Source: Agrococcus jenensis
GTDB lineage: Bacteria; Actinomycetota; Actinomycetes; Actinomycetales; Microbacteriaceae
Assembly: GCF_003752465.1 (NCBI RefSeq)
Contig: NZ_RKHJ01000001.1
Span: 2,666,001-2,730,000, forward strand
Reading direction: 5' to 3'
Length of the DNA stretch: 64,000 bases
Part shown: positions 7,866 to 15,717 of the stretch, piece after piece
How the letters are laid out: every line of letters starts with the position of its first letter
How positions within the stretch are numbered: position 1 is the first letter of the stretch
Notes under the pieces: generated by a model
What the model saw: only the letters and a program-made list of their open reading frames with translations
Databases searched by the model: none
Told to the model about the DNA's origin: nothing
Position numbers and translations under genes: made by a program

Positions 7866-9234
7866 CCGACGAAGCATCCGCCAGGTGCCGGGCGGGCGCC
7901 GGCGCGACCTTGCCGCGGAACGGCAGCGAGAGCGCCAGGTAGATGACGAACGTCGCGATGAACGCCGGCACGGTCGCGCCGATCGGCAGCGGCCAGACGT
8001 ACGCCCACACGTAGGCGAGCGTCGCGCCGATCGTCCACGAGACGACCGCGACCCAGTTGACGCCCGCCCAGTACCAGTAGCGGCCGCCCGTCGGACGCAG
8101 GATGTCGGCGTCGTAGGAGCGGCGCTGCAGCAGGTAGTAGTCGACGATCATGATCGCGAAGACGGGCGCGAAGAGCGCGCTGATCGTGACGAGGAAGGTC
8201 GTGAACTGCGCGAGCAGGCCGAAGAACGTCGAGCCGATGATCGAGATGGCCCCGAGCACGAGCGCGCTGGCGAGGAACGGCACCTTGCGGCCGGGCAGGG
8301 CGTTGATCACCGAGGTCACCATGCCGTAGACGACCATCGTGTTCGTCGCCATCACCGAGAGGAAGATCGCCACCGCGAACAGCACCCCGAAGGCGTCGAT
8401 GATCGTGACCGGGTCGAACGCGACGACCTCGCCGCCGCTCAGCGCGACGTAGCCGATCGCGGTCGCGCCGAGCGCCATCGAGATGATGGTCGAGAGCGTG
8501 TAGCCGATGCCCGAGCCGATGACGCCGGCACGCGTCGTCCGTGCGAAGCGGTTGAAGTCGGCCGAGAGCACGGTCCACGAGATGGCGGTCGCGAGCACGA
8601 CGTCGAAGACCAGCCCCGGCGTGTAGAACGCCTCCGGGTTGCTGGGGATCGCGGCGAAGTCGGCGGGCGCGAAGGTCGTGAACGACGCGATGAAGATGTA
8701 GGCGGCGATCGCGAGGATGACCGCGGCGAACCACGGCTCGACGCGCGCGACGCCCGCGTGGCCGAAGATCGCGAGCACGACGACGATCGTCTGGCACAGC
8801 ACGGCGAAGATCACCGGGTTCGAGAAGCCCGTGATCGAGGCGACGATGAAGTCGAGCGAGATGCCGGCGAGCATCGCCTGCACCCAGCTCCAGCCCATGA
8901 GGATGATCACGTTCGCGGCGAGCGGCAGCAGGCTGCCGCGGGTGCCGAACGGGCCGCGGGTGAGCGCCATGGTCGGCAGTCCGGTGCGGGTACCGATCGC
9001 GCCGATGAGCACGAGCACGGCAGCGCCGACGACCGTGCCGCCGACGATGAGCCCGAGCACGAGGCCGTACGGCACGTCGGGCACGAAGAGCGTGCCGGTC
9101 AGCAGCGTCGTGACGACGAGATTGGCTGCGAGCCAGATCATGAGCATCCGGCCGGACGAGTACGTGCCGCGCACGGGGCCGGCGTCGTCAGAGCTCGCCT
9201 CCAGTCGGCGTTCGAGGCGGGAGTAGAGCGACAT
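7855..9234 (-). CDS. NCS1-family purine/pyrimidine-type permease
   Basis: 459-residue integral membrane protein with about twelve hydrophobic helices. The opening RGTYSSGRMLMIWLAANLVVT, the LTRGPFGTRGSLLP loop and SADFNRFARTT are characteristic of NCS1 (cytosine/purine, hydantoin, allantoin) proton or sodium symporters. The gene sits between an NTF2-like protein and a cyclase, downstream of a ureohydrolase gene, so it probably imports the substrate of that pathway. The substrate cannot be read from sequence; cytosine, allantoin, hydantoin or a guanidino compound are all possible. Confidence 0.88.
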   Translation of the reverse strand: MSLYSRLERRLEASSDDAGPVRGTYSSGRMLMIWLAANLVVTTLLTGTLFVPDVPYGLVLGLIVGGTVVGAAVLVLIGAIGTRTGLPTMALTRGPFGTRGSLLPLAANVIILMGWSWVQAMLAGISLDFIVASITGFSNPVIFAVLCQTIVVVLAIFGHAGVARVEPWFAAVILAIAAYIFIASFTTFAPADFAAIPSNPEAFYTPGLVFDVVLATAISWTVLSADFNRFARTTRAGVIGSGIGYTLSTIISMALGATAIGYVALSGGEVVAFDPVTIIDAFGVLFAVAIFLSVMATNTMVVYGMVTSVINALPGRKVPFLASALVLGAISIIGSTFFGLLAQFTTFLVTISALFAPVFAIMIVDYYLLQRRSYDADILRPTGGRYWYWAGVNWVAVVSWTIGATLAYVWAYVWPLPIGATVPAFIATFVIYLALSLPFRGKVAPAPARHLADASSDAR

Positions 9235-9288
9235 GGGACTCCTTCGGCGGATGTCGTCAGGTGCGCGGCGTGCGCGGGTCGTGCAGGG

Positions 9289-9714
9289 TCAGGCGGGGGT
9301 GGGCTCGGTGAGGGGCGAGAGGTGCTCGTGCACGGCGACGAGGCGGTCGCCGTCGAGCGCGAACACGATCGACTCGCTCTCGCGGTAGGCGGAGGGCCCG
9401 TCCGTGGTCTCGACGGCGGTGTCGACGGTGTGCGTGAAGACGGCGCCGCCGGGCCAGACCTGCACGAGGCGGTCGGTCGACGTGCAGGATGCGACGCGCC
9501 AGCCGCTGTCGACCCATCCGCCCCACAACCGCTCGTACGCGGCGCGGTCGTCGAGCCGGGCGGGCTCGGTGTGGAAGATGAACGTCGCGTCGGGCGAGAA
9601 GCCCGCGAAGTAGCGCTCGCCGTCGGTCGCCGCGAAGGCGTCGATGATCGCGTCGGCCGCGGCCTCGACCGCTGCTCGGTCGGGCGTGCGCAGGCCCTGC
9701 TCCTCGGCCGTCAT
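9289..9714 (-). CDS. NTF2-like (SnoaL/DUF4440-type) protein
   Basis: A 141-residue protein with the alpha+beta-barrel NTF2-like layout: an N-terminal helix ([18 protein letters not shown]), [29 protein letters not shown], and alternating strands ending [11 protein letters not shown]. Relatives are small ligand-binding or isomerase-like enzymes of varied function. The ATG at 9714 overlaps the ureohydrolase stop by four bases (ATGA), so the two are translationally coupled and this protein probably serves the same pathway. No specific activity can be assigned. Confidence 0.75.
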   Translation of the reverse strand: MTAEEQGLRTPDRAAVEAAADAIIDAFAATDGERYFAGFSPDATFIFHTEPARLDDRAAYERLWGGWVDSGWRVASCTSTDRLVQVWPGGAVFTHTVDTAVETTDGPSAYRESESIVFALDGDRLVAVHEHLSPLTEPTPA

Positions 9715-10715
9715 GCTCGTGCCTCCCTCGGCGCCATCGCGCTCAGCAGCTCGTAGACGACGTGGCTCGCGGCGATCGCCGTGAGCTGCGCGTGGTCGTA
9801 CGCGGGGGCGACCTCGACGACGTCGGCGCCGACGATCCGGAGGTCGGAGAGGGCGCGCAGGATGCGCAGCAGCTCACGGCTCGTGAGCCCGCCCGCCTCG
9901 GGCGTGCCGGTGCCGGGAGCGTGCGCGGGGTCGAGCACGTCGATGTCGATCGAGATGTAGAGCGGGGCGGTGCCGACGCGCGCACGGATGCGGTCGATCG
10001 CCGTCGCGACGCCGTGCTCCTCGACGAACTCGCTCGTGACGACCGCGAAGCCGAGCCGCTCGTCGTCCTCGAGGTCGCCCTTGTCATAGAGGGGGCCGCG
10101 GGTGCCGACGTGCATGCTCGCGGTGAGGTCGATGAGGCCCTCCTCCGACGCGCGGCGGAACGGCGTGCCGTGCGTGATGGGCGCGCCGAAGTAGGTGTCC
10201 CAGGTGTCGAGGTGCGCGTCGAAGTGCAGCACCGCGACGGGGCCGTGCTCGGCGTGCACCGCGCGCAGCAGCGGCAGCGCGATCGTGTGGTCGCCGCCGA
10301 TGACGACGAGCCGGTCGGCGCTCCGCCGCAGCTCGAGCGCACCGGCCTCGATCTCGGCGACCGCGGCCGTGAGGTCGAAGGGGTTGGCGACGAGGTCGCC
10401 GGCGTCGGCGACCTGCTGCGAGGCGAACGGGAAGACGTCCTGCGCGGGGTTGTAGGGCCGCAGCAGGCGGGATGCCTCACGCACGTGCGCCGGGCCGAAG
10501 CGGGCGCCCGGGCGGTAGCTCACGCCGCTGTCGAACGGCACGCCGGCGATCGCGATGTCGGCGCGGCCGACCTCGTCGAGCCGCGGCAGGCGGGCGAACG
10601 TGGCGATGCCGGCGAAGCGCGGCACGATGCTCGCGTCGACGGGGCCGCGCGGCGTCGGATGGCTCTCGACGGCGCCGTCCGCTGCCACTCGATCCTGCTC
10701 CTGCGGGAGTTGCAT
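9711..10715 (-). CDS. Agmatinase/guanidino-acid ureohydrolase family enzyme
   Basis: 334-residue binuclear-Mn ureohydrolase. All metal motifs are present: [21 protein letters not shown], and [22 protein letters not shown]. Relatives cleave agmatine, guanidinobutyrate, guanidinopropionate, guanidine or proclavaminate to release urea or an equivalent. The [16 protein letters not shown] loop resembles agmatinases, but the gene context (NCS1 permease, cyclase, NTF2-like protein) is not a polyamine locus. First gene of a four-gene operon and divergent from an XRE-cupin regulator. ATG at 10715 is chosen; a longer frame would overlap the promoter region. Confidence 0.88.
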   Translation of the reverse strand: MQLPQEQDRVAADGAVESHPTPRGPVDASIVPRFAGIATFARLPRLDEVGRADIAIAGVPFDSGVSYRPGARFGPAHVREASRLLRPYNPAQDVFPFASQQVADAGDLVANPFDLTAAVAEIEAGALELRRSADRLVVIGGDHTIALPLLRAVHAEHGPVAVLHFDAHLDTWDTYFGAPITHGTPFRRASEEGLIDLTASMHVGTRGPLYDKGDLEDDERLGFAVVTSEFVEEHGVATAIDRIRARVGTAPLYISIDIDVLDPAHAPGTGTPEAGGLTSRELLRILRALSDLRIVGADVVEVAPAYDHAQLTAIAASHVVYELLSAMAPREARA

Positions 10716-10811
10716 ATTTGACAACCTTCGATACTCTGGACGCAACGATTGCCCACAAGGTACGCCTCACGCACGGACGCGTCAAGCGGGCCCGCGCGAC
10801 CAGGAGCATCC
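10716..10811. promoter_or_regulatory. Divergent control region between ureohydrolase operon and XRE-cupin regulator
   Basis: A 96-base gap notably richer in A/T than its surroundings, containing CATATTTGACAACC and GATACTCTGG. It must hold the promoters of both the leftward operon and the rightward regulator gene and probably the regulator's operator. TTGACA occurs at 10718-10723 on the + strand, but no partner -10 at 16-18 bases is convincing, so no exact promoter is assigned. Confidence 0.5.
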
Positions 10812-11396
10812 ATGCGCTCGATCCACCCCGCCGCCGACGAGGGCGCGACCCCGATCGGGGCGAAGCTGCGCGCCGCGCGCACCGCGCAGGGCATGTCGCT
10901 GAGCCAGGTCGCGACGACGACGGGCCTCTCGAAGGGGTTCCTCAGCCGGGTCGAGCGCGACGAGACGTCGCCGAGCGTCGCCACGCTCGTGCAGCTGTGC
11001 CAGGTGCTCTCCCTGCCCGTCGGCGCGCTGTTCGTCGAGCCGGAGGTGCAGCTCGTCACGTGGGACGAGGCGCCGCCGATCAACCTGGGCGGCTTCGGCG
11101 CCGACGAGCGCATGCTGTCGCCGCGTGGGCAGGAGCGCGTGCAGCTGCTGCGCTCGGAGCTCGAGCCCGACGCGCACGGCGGCAGCGACCTCTACACGAT
11201 CAACTGCGACGTCGAGGTGCTGCACGTCGTGAGCGGCTCCGTCTCGGTGCGCTTCGCCGACCGTACGGTGACCGTCGACGCCGGGGCGGCGCTCACCCTG
11301 CCGGGCCGCGAGCCGCACACCTGGCGGGTGGAGGGCGGCGAGCCTGCCGTCGTGCTCTGGACGATCGTGCCGGCGCCGTGGAGCGGCTCGGCCTGA
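10812..11396 (+). CDS. XRE-family transcriptional regulator with C-terminal cupin domain
   Basis: 194 residues: a helix-turn-helix of the XRE/HTH_3 type (about residues 15-70; GMSLSQVATTTGLSKGFLSRVE with RDETSPSVATLVQLCQVL) and a small cupin barrel (about 110-190; DLYTINCDVEVLHVVSGSVSVRF and LPGREPHTWRVEGG). Such PuuR-like regulators sense small ligands such as amino acids or amines and control neighbouring catabolic genes. The ATG at 10812 has AGGAG six bases upstream; an earlier in-frame start lacks this. Divergent to the ureohydrolase operon, which is its likely target. Confidence 0.9.
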   Translation: MRSIHPAADEGATPIGAKLRAARTAQGMSLSQVATTTGLSKGFLSRVERDETSPSVATLVQLCQVLSLPVGALFVEPEVQLVTWDEAPPINLGGFGADERMLSPRGQERVQLLRSELEPDAHGGSDLYTINCDVEVLHVVSGSVSVRFADRTVTVDAGAALTLPGREPHTWRVEGGEPAVVLWTIVPAPWSGSA

Positions 11397-11434
11397 GCCG
11401 CGCCCACGCTCCCGCGTCGCGAAGGGGCGGTTCC

Positions 11435-11497
11435 GGTACCGATCTGCGGGTGCGCAGCCCCGCCACCCGCAGATCGGTACCTGAGATCGGTACCGGA
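11435..11497. repeat. Intergenic inverted repeat with two alternative right arms
   Basis: GGTACCGATCTGCGGGTG (11435-11452) pairs perfectly with 11464-11481 over 18 bp across an 11-base loop. A second right arm, AGATCGGTACCGGA at 11484-11497, can pair with the same left strand (14 bp from 11433). It lies between the convergent XRE-cupin gene and holA and may act as a bidirectional terminator; the third copy is unusual. Confidence 0.85.
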
Positions 11498-11548
11498 GGC
11501 ACGACGACGACCGCTTGCTGTCTTCGCCGCAGCGCGAGGGCGCTCGGA

Positions 11549-12535
11549 TCAGGCGGTGCGCGCCGCGAGCTGGCGCACGAGCCGCTCGACGGAGTGGCCG
11601 GGGCTGCGCTCGGCACCCTTGACCGCCGCATCCGCGGTGGCGATCGCCTCGATCGCGTCGCACAGCGACGCATCCGTGAACGACCGCAGGTCGCGGCGCG
11701 CGTTGCCGACCTGCCAGTCCTGCATGCCGAGCTGCCGCGCGGCCTGCGAGTCGGAGCCACCGGCTCCCGAGACCTTCGCGAGCTGGCGATAGCGCATCGC
11801 GAACGCCGCGACGATCGGCACAGGGTCGGCGCCGGTCGCGATCGCCTGCCGCAGGGTGACGAGCGCGCGGGCGACATCTCCGGCGACGACCGCGTCGACG
11901 ACCGCGAACGCCGTCGTCTCGACGCGCCCCGCGTAGTAGGTGCGCACGACCTGCTCGGTGACCTCGCCCTCGGTGTCGAGGGCGACCTGGCGGATGGCGT
12001 TCGCGAGCTCGGAGACGTCGGAGGCGAAGGCGTCGACGAGGGCCGCGATCGCCCCGGGTGTCGCCTCGCGCTCGAGCAGGCGCAGCTCGGTGCGCGCGAA
12101 CGGCACCATGTCGCCGCGCTTGAGCGGCTGGCAGACGACCTCGATCGCGCCGGGCGTCTGCCGGATGGCGTCGAGCATCTTCTTGCCGCGCACGGTCGAG
12201 CCGTCGTGCCGGATGACGAGGGTCGTGCCGTCGACCGGCTGCGCCAGGTATCGGAGCACGTCGGCGATGAACGCATCGGTCGCCTTGACGCCGTTGGCGA
12301 CCCGCACGAGCCGCGGCTCGTCGAAGAGCGAGGGGCTCGCGATGAGCTCGAGCGCCCCGTCGCTGTACTGGCCGGCGTCGACGTCGTGCACCTCGAGCTC
12401 TGGGTCCTCGAGCAGCAGCAGCGCGCGGAGGCGCTGCAGCGCGCGGTCGGCGAGGAACGACTCCTTGCCGAAGACCAGCACGACGGGTGCGGGCGACACC
12501 TGCTCCCAGCTGATCTTGGGGATGCTCGCGGCCAT
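11549..12535 (-). CDS. holA: DNA polymerase III subunit delta
   Basis: Delta subunit of the clamp loader; it opens the beta sliding clamp. 328 residues, normal length. The N-terminal AAA+-like domain begins PAPVVLVFGKESFLADRALQRL, and the region TLVIRHDGSTVRGKKMLDAI is typical of HolA; as expected for delta there is no functional Walker A motif. A helical collar domain ends the protein (GMQDWQVGNARRDLRSFTD). The start is 9 bases after the comEC stop, so it is likely cotranscribed with comEA-comEC, a conserved order in many Gram-positives. Confidence 0.94.
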   Translation of the reverse strand: MAASIPKISWEQVSPAPVVLVFGKESFLADRALQRLRALLLLEDPELEVHDVDAGQYSDGALELIASPSLFDEPRLVRVANGVKATDAFIADVLRYLAQPVDGTTLVIRHDGSTVRGKKMLDAIRQTPGAIEVVCQPLKRGDMVPFARTELRLLEREATPGAIAALVDAFASDVSELANAIRQVALDTEGEVTEQVVRTYYAGRVETTAFAVVDAVVAGDVARALVTLRQAIATGADPVPIVAAFAMRYRQLAKVSGAGGSDSQAARQLGMQDWQVGNARRDLRSFTDASLCDAIEAIATADAAVKGAERSPGHSVERLVRQLAARTA

Positions 12536-12544
12536 GCGATCAGC

Positions 12545-14776
12545 CTACGGCGGGCCGCCGACGCGCTCGGACCACACGCGGACGCCGTCGTCGTCGACGG
12601 CGAGGGCGATCGTGCCGAGCTCGTCGGTGCCCAGCGGCGCTCCCCCGGTCTCGCGCACGAGCTGCAGCGCCGCATCCGCCGGGTGCCCGTAGTCGTTCGG
12701 GCCGACGCCGATGAGCCCGACGGCCGCGCCGAGCCGGCGGTAGAGCGCTGGCAGCTGGTCGGCCGAGCCGTGGTGCGCGACCACGATCACGGAGGCCGGA
12801 CCCGGCACTCCAGCGCGCAGCAGTCGCGACTGCGCGTCGGCGCTGAGGTCGCCCAGCACGACGAGCTCGAGCGCGCCTTCCCCGTCCTCTGCGCCGGCCG
12901 CATCCGGGACGTCGATCGCGACGGCGACGCTCGCGTCGTTGCCCGGCTCGTCGTCGCCCGTCGGCCAGAGCGCGTCGACGCGCAGCTCGCCGAGCATCCA
13001 GGCGTCGCCGCGGCGCGCCTCCTGCGCCGTCGCGCCCGCGGCGACGAGCTCGGCCACGAGCGGCGCGGCGCGCTCGTCGACCGGGCCATGCACGAGCGTG
13101 CCGATGCGCCCGGCGAGCGCCGGCGCCCCTCCCGCGTGGTCGACGTCGAAGTGCGTCAGCACGAGCAGCTCGATGCGGCCGACCCCGAGCATCCGCAGGC
13201 ACCGGTCGATCGGCTCCGCCTCGCGGCCCGCGTCGATGAGCACCGTGGCGCCGGCGTGCCGCACGACGGTCGCGCTCCCCTGCCCGACGTCGCACTGCGC
13301 GATCGTCCAGTCGGCGAGCGACCCGAGCCGCACGGCCGGCCACGCCGCGACGCCCGCCGCGACGAGACCGACGGCCGAGGCGACCGCCACGCCTCGCATG
13401 ACGTGCCGACGCGCATGCCCGAGCACGACCGCGGCGAGCATGACGGATGCGGCGACGACGCCCCAGGGCGCAGCGGGCCACGCGGTCTGCGAGGCCGGCA
13501 GCTGCTGCGCGAGCATCGCGACCTGCGCGATCCACGCGGCGGGCAGCCACGCGATCCACGCGAGGGCCGCCGCGACGCCCGTCACGAGCGGCGCTGCGAC
13601 GCACGCCGCGAGCCCGAGCACCGTCGCGAGCGGCGCGGCGGGGCCCGCGAGCAGGTTGGCGAGCACCGCGACGAGGCTCACGCTGGCGTCGAGCGCGACG
13701 AGCACCGGCATGCACCAGAGCTGTGCGGCTGCCGGCACGGCGATGAGCGCAGCGACCGGCATCGGGAGCACGCGCCCGAGCACGATCGCGATGGGACGCG
13801 CGTGCACGATGAGGCCGCAGGTCGCGAGCACCGAGAGCGCGAACCCGGCGCTCGTCGCGAGGTGGGGCTGCGCGGCGAGCGCGAGCAGCACAGCGAGGGC
13901 GAGCAGCGCGAGCGCACCAACGCGGCGGCCAGTGATGAGGCCGATCAAGGCGATGCCGGCCATCGTGCCGGCGCGCACGACCGACGGCTCCGGCGTCACC
14001 AGCAGCACGAAGCCGGCCAGCGCGCCCGCGGCGATCGCGACCCGCACCCCCCGTCGGGCGCCGAGCGCGGCAGCGGCGTGGAAGGCGGCGCCGACGACGA
14101 TGACGCAGTTCGCCCCTGAGACGGCGGTGAGGTGGCTCAGCCCCGCGCCGAGCATCGCGGCCTCGAGCGCAGGCCCGATCCGCCGCTCGTCACCGATCGC
14201 GAGCCCCGGCAGGAGCTGGCCGCCAGCGCCCGGCAGCTGCGCCGACGCGGTGAGCAGGCCGTCGCGCAGCGGGGACGCCCATGCCGCCCACGCCGCAGGC
14301 TCCGCGACATCGAGCCGTGCGCAGGCGAGCAGCCACCGCGATCCGTCGAGCCACGCGTCGCACGCGCCTAGCGCGGTCGCGCCGATCGCGAGCGGGGCAT
14401 CCGCGCGCAGCAGCAGCGCGCTCGGCGGGATGGAAGCGGCGGCTGCTCCGTCGCAACCGGTGACGAGCACCTCGGCAGGCGTCGATGCGCCGAGCACCAG
14501 CAGCGACACGGTGTCGCACGCGTCGAGCGGCACCGAGGTCGCCGAGGCGGCGCCGGCGAGCAACGGCACCGCGAGGCCGGCGCCGACGGCGGCGGTGCTC
14601 AGCGCTGCCGCGACGTGGTCGTGCCGAGCGGCTGCGCCGCGTGCGCCGAGCAGGCAGGCGCCGGCCACGAGGGCGCAGCCGGCTGCGGCGGGACCCAGCA
14701 TCGCCACGTGCGGGCTGAGCGCAGCGAGCACCGCCCATGCGAGGGCGACCGGCAGGGCGAGCCGGAGGTCGCGCAT
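12545..14776 (-). CDS. comEC: ComEC/Rec2 competence protein (DNA uptake channel)
   Basis: 743-residue polytopic membrane protein predicted to pass transforming single-stranded DNA through the cytoplasmic membrane. An N-terminal OB-like DUF4131 region precedes the Competence domain with about ten hydrophobic helices (HLTAVSGANCVIVVGAAF is the family block), followed by a metallo-beta-lactamase-fold domain with LTHFDVDHAGG and VVAHHGSADQL. The metal motif HxDxDH is intact, so nuclease activity is possible. It lies between comEA (upstream) and holA. The 118-base gap to comEA is filled by a 17-bp tandem repeat. Confidence 0.93.
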   Translation of the reverse strand: MRDLRLALPVALAWAVLAALSPHVAMLGPAAAGCALVAGACLLGARGAAARHDHVAAALSTAAVGAGLAVPLLAGAASATSVPLDACDTVSLLVLGASTPAEVLVTGCDGAAAASIPPSALLLRADAPLAIGATALGACDAWLDGSRWLLACARLDVAEPAAWAAWASPLRDGLLTASAQLPGAGGQLLPGLAIGDERRIGPALEAAMLGAGLSHLTAVSGANCVIVVGAAFHAAAALGARRGVRVAIAAGALAGFVLLVTPEPSVVRAGTMAGIALIGLITGRRVGALALLALAVLLALAAQPHLATSAGFALSVLATCGLIVHARPIAIVLGRVLPMPVAALIAVPAAAQLWCMPVLVALDASVSLVAVLANLLAGPAAPLATVLGLAACVAAPLVTGVAAALAWIAWLPAAWIAQVAMLAQQLPASQTAWPAAPWGVVAASVMLAAVVLGHARRHVMRGVAVASAVGLVAAGVAAWPAVRLGSLADWTIAQCDVGQGSATVVRHAGATVLIDAGREAEPIDRCLRMLGVGRIELLVLTHFDVDHAGGAPALAGRIGTLVHGPVDERAAPLVAELVAAGATAQEARRGDAWMLGELRVDALWPTGDDEPGNDASVAVAIDVPDAAGAEDGEGALELVVLGDLSADAQSRLLRAGVPGPASVIVVAHHGSADQLPALYRRLGAAVGLIGVGPNDYGHPADAALQLVRETGGAPLGTDELGTIALAVDDDGVRVWSERVGGPP

Positions 14777-14787
14777 CAGTAGCTGCT

Positions 14788-14892
14788 CATGATCAGTGCC
14801 TGCTCATGGTCGGTGGGTGCGCATGATCGGTGGGTGCGCATGATCGGTGGGTGCGCATGATCGGTGGGTCCGCATGATCGGTGGGCGCGCAT
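14788..14892. repeat. 17-bp tandem repeat between comEA and comEC
   Basis: Units start at 14788, 14805, 14822, 14839, 14856 and 14873, with a partial unit at 14890, always 17 bases apart. The consensus is CATGATCGGTGGGTGCG; the first two units are the most diverged. The array occupies nearly all of the gap between the comEA stop and the comEC start, so it would lie in the comEC leader if the two genes share one transcript. Confidence 0.92.
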
Positions 14893-14894
14893 CC

Positions 14895-15482
14895 TCACAG
14901 CGTCACAAGCGGGGTCAGCGCCGCGAGCAGCGCTGGGCCGATGCCCGGCACGTCGTCGAGCTGTGCGACGTCGGTGAAGGGACCCTGCTCGTCGCGGTGG
15001 GCGATGATCGCGAGCGCGAGCGTGGGGCCGACGCGCGGCAGCGTCTCGAGTGCGGCCTGATCGGACTGGTTGAGCGAGACGAGTGCGCCCTGTTCGGGAG
15101 ACGCGGCGGCTGCCTCCGCCTGCTCCCCCTCGGTCGGCACGAGCAGCTGCTCGCCGTCGACGACCGGCCGCGCGAGGTTCAGCGCACCGGGCGCGGCCTC
15201 CGCGCTCGTGCCGCCGGCACGGGCGATCGCGTCGAGCACGCGCGAGCCGGCCGGCAACCGGTAGACGCCCGGATGCGCGACCGCCCCCTGCACGTCGACG
15301 ACGACCTCCGCCGGCCCCGTCGAGGCGGTCGCGACCGGCGTGGCGGCGACGACCGCGGGCTGGGCGTCGGCGACCATCCGCTGCACGACGCCGCCCGCGA
15401 CGGCACCGAGCACGAGCACGACCGCAGCGCCCGCGCCGAGCCGCCAGCGCGCATCCGCAGCGCGCTCACCCTCACCGGCCAT
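14895..15482 (-). CDS. comEA: ComEA family DNA-binding competence protein
   Basis: 195 residues: an N-terminal membrane anchor (about residues 15-36, AGAAVVLVLGAVAGGVVQRM), a SLBB domain (VVVDVQGAVAHPGVYRLPAGSRV, about 60-120), then a double helix-hairpin-helix (LNQSDQAALETLPRVGPTLA and DVAQLDDVPGIGPALLAAL) that binds double-stranded DNA outside the membrane. Order and length are standard for Gram-positive ComEA. First gene of comEA-comEC-holA; leuS is upstream on the same strand beyond a gap with two hairpins. Confidence 0.94.
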   Translation of the reverse strand: MAGEGERAADARWRLGAGAAVVLVLGAVAGGVVQRMVADAQPAVVAATPVATASTGPAEVVVDVQGAVAHPGVYRLPAGSRVLDAIARAGGTSAEAAPGALNLARPVVDGEQLLVPTEGEQAEAAAASPEQGALVSLNQSDQAALETLPRVGPTLALAIIAHRDEQGPFTDVAQLDDVPGIGPALLAALTPLVTL

Positions 15483-15516
15483 TCCCGCACGGTAGGGCCG
15501 GCCGGCCTGCGGGCGA

Positions 15517-15562
15517 GCGCGCCGCGGTCAGCCCTGTGGATGCAGGGCTGACGGCGCGCGCG
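15517..15562. terminator. Inverted repeat between leuS and comEA (first)
   Basis: A GC-rich arm ending GGTCAGCCCTG and its complement CAGGGCTGACGGCGCGC form an approximately 18-bp stem with a 6-base TGGATG loop. It lies downstream of leuS and upstream of comEA on the same strand, so it could terminate leuS transcription. Confidence 0.65.
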
Positions 15563-15596
15563 GTGCTCCGGTGGAGGCAGCCCGGGCGGGCACGCC

Positions 15597-15657
15597 CGAT
15601 CGGGCTGAGCCGTGCGCCGACCCCGATGGGGTGCTGGCGACGCGCTCAGCCCGATCG
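15597..15657. repeat. Inverted repeat between leuS and comEA (second)
   Basis: CGATCGGGCTGAGC (15597-15610) and GCTCAGCCCGATCG (15644-15657) are perfect 14-base complements across a 33-base loop that itself contains GACCCCGATGGGGT. Located 60 bases after the leuS stop. Could be a terminator or a repeat remnant; the rest of the 235-base gap shows no gene. Confidence 0.7.
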
Positions 15658-15717
15658 ATGGCGCGGTGGTCTCGACTCGCGCGGCTTCGCCGTGCGGCTC
15701 GACCAGCAGGGAAGGCG

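Noticed and set aside
10716..10811. A defined -35/-10 promoter pair for ureohydrolase or regulator
   Set aside because: TTGACA at 10718 has no partner at normal spacing, so only a general control region is listed.
13447..13746. Small Arg-rich frames on the + strand within comEC
   Set aside because: They are in shadow frames with codon bias unlike real genes here.
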